From Luminiphilus sp. (lineage in GTDB: Bacteria > Pseudomonadota > Gammaproteobacteria > Pseudomonadales > Halieaceae): 54,286 nt of DNA. The stretch is from contig JADHQG010000003.1 in NCBI GenBank assembly GCA_016778045.1, forward strand, positions 1 to 54,286, read 5' to 3'. The position numbers and the translations under genes were made by a program. The notes beneath the pieces were generated by a model, which did no database searches, was not told the DNA's origin, and was given only the letters and a program-made list of their open reading frames with translations. Each line of letters begins with the position of its first letter. The stretch's first letter is position 1. Positions 54,150 to 54,286 of this stretch are shown here, piece by piece.

Positions 54150-54286
54150 ATGACGTCAATGATTTACCCCACCACCAACCCGGCGATGTCCGAGACCATG
54201 GTGGTCGCCCGAGCCGAGGGCCCCTACATTTATGACAAGCAGGGCAAGCGCTACCTCGAGGGGATGGCCGGGCTGTGGTGCACGGC
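54150..54286 (+). CDS. Class-III aminotransferase, 3'-truncated
   Basis: The first 45 residues of an aspartate aminotransferase-family (omega-transaminase) protein, cut by the window end. VARAEGPYIYDKQGKRYLEG and MAGLWCTA match the N-terminus of class-III PLP enzymes. AGGAGGGA lies just before the ATG. Substrate cannot be told from this fragment. It is the second class-III aminotransferase in the window. Confidence 0.8.
   Translation, partial: MTSMIYPTTNPAMSETMVVARAEGPYIYDKQGKRYLEGMAGLWCT

Noticed and set aside
1-54286. tRNA, rRNA, CRISPR array, insertion sequences
   Set aside because: No cloverleaf with a TTCNANNC arm, no spaced repeat units and no transposase-like frame was seen in either strand by eye; a dedicated scan could still find a weak tRNA.

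Overview
The window (about 58% G+C by eye) reads as a chromosomal stretch of a Gammaproteobacterium. The housekeeping set (long-form purC, gamma-type pepN, rmf, yeaC-like DUF1315, tsaB, uppP, trpS, lipA, nadK) supports that class. The mix of acyl-CoA and aldehyde metabolism, a TonB-dependent receptor and a cytochrome c' suggests a marine aerobe of the OM60/NOR5 (Halieaceae) type; that family-level guess is an inference, not proven here. No rRNA, tRNA, insertion sequence, integrase, prophage or CRISPR array is seen. No recognisable DNA-binding transcription regulator is encoded in the 54 kb.

Layout. 1-6.3 kb: a truncated DUF418 membrane protein, then facing it a two-gene unit made of an arginine:amine amidinotransferase and a 1407-residue membrane-bound Pls/PosA-type single-module peptide synthetase. 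This is the best candidate for an undescribed biosynthetic system. 6.3-10.8 kb (minus strand): a small exported protein with its own terminator, a Tat-type flavoprotein, an SDR, an exported SnoaL-like protein and an alpha/beta-hydrolase that lacks the usual Ser and His. 10.8-20 kb: a GT4 glycosyltransferase divergent from an AsnB-type amidotransferase, a crotonase, then a tightly packed plus-strand run: molybdopterin oxidoreductase, lipA, second glycosyltransferase, nadK, rhomboid, DUF1315, DUF2797, pepN. A 9-bp tandem repeat carrying repeated Shine-Dalgarno cores precedes DUF1315.

24.7-31.8 kb (minus strand): rmf, then a complete Bat-type operon (MoxR ATPase, DUF58, DUF4381, BatA, a BatB-BatC fusion, BatD) with overlapping genes and a 9-bp inverted repeat before MoxR. 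31.8-32.3 kb is the only gene-free stretch over 300 bp; it ends in a strong terminator abutting the ribosome binding site of a DUF3429 gene. 32.3-37.1 kb: DUF3429, mobA, tsaB, uppP, an M18 aminopeptidase and trpS. 37.2-41.4 kb: a TonB-dependent receptor, purC, a TIGR01244 phosphatase-like protein and an unrecognised cytoplasmic protein.

41.7-46.6 kb: an exported M20 amidohydrolase overlapping a cytochrome b561-type protein, a convergent cytochrome c', an omega-amino-acid:pyruvate aminotransferase and a PhzF protein. 46.7-54.3 kb: an exported DUF885 protein and an acyl-CoA dehydrogenase (minus), then a plus-strand run of a PhyH-type dioxygenase, an aldehyde dehydrogenase, glycerol kinase, a 57-residue zinc-ribbon-like protein and the start of a class-III aminotransferase. 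Functions are inferred from motifs read directly in the translations; no database search was run.
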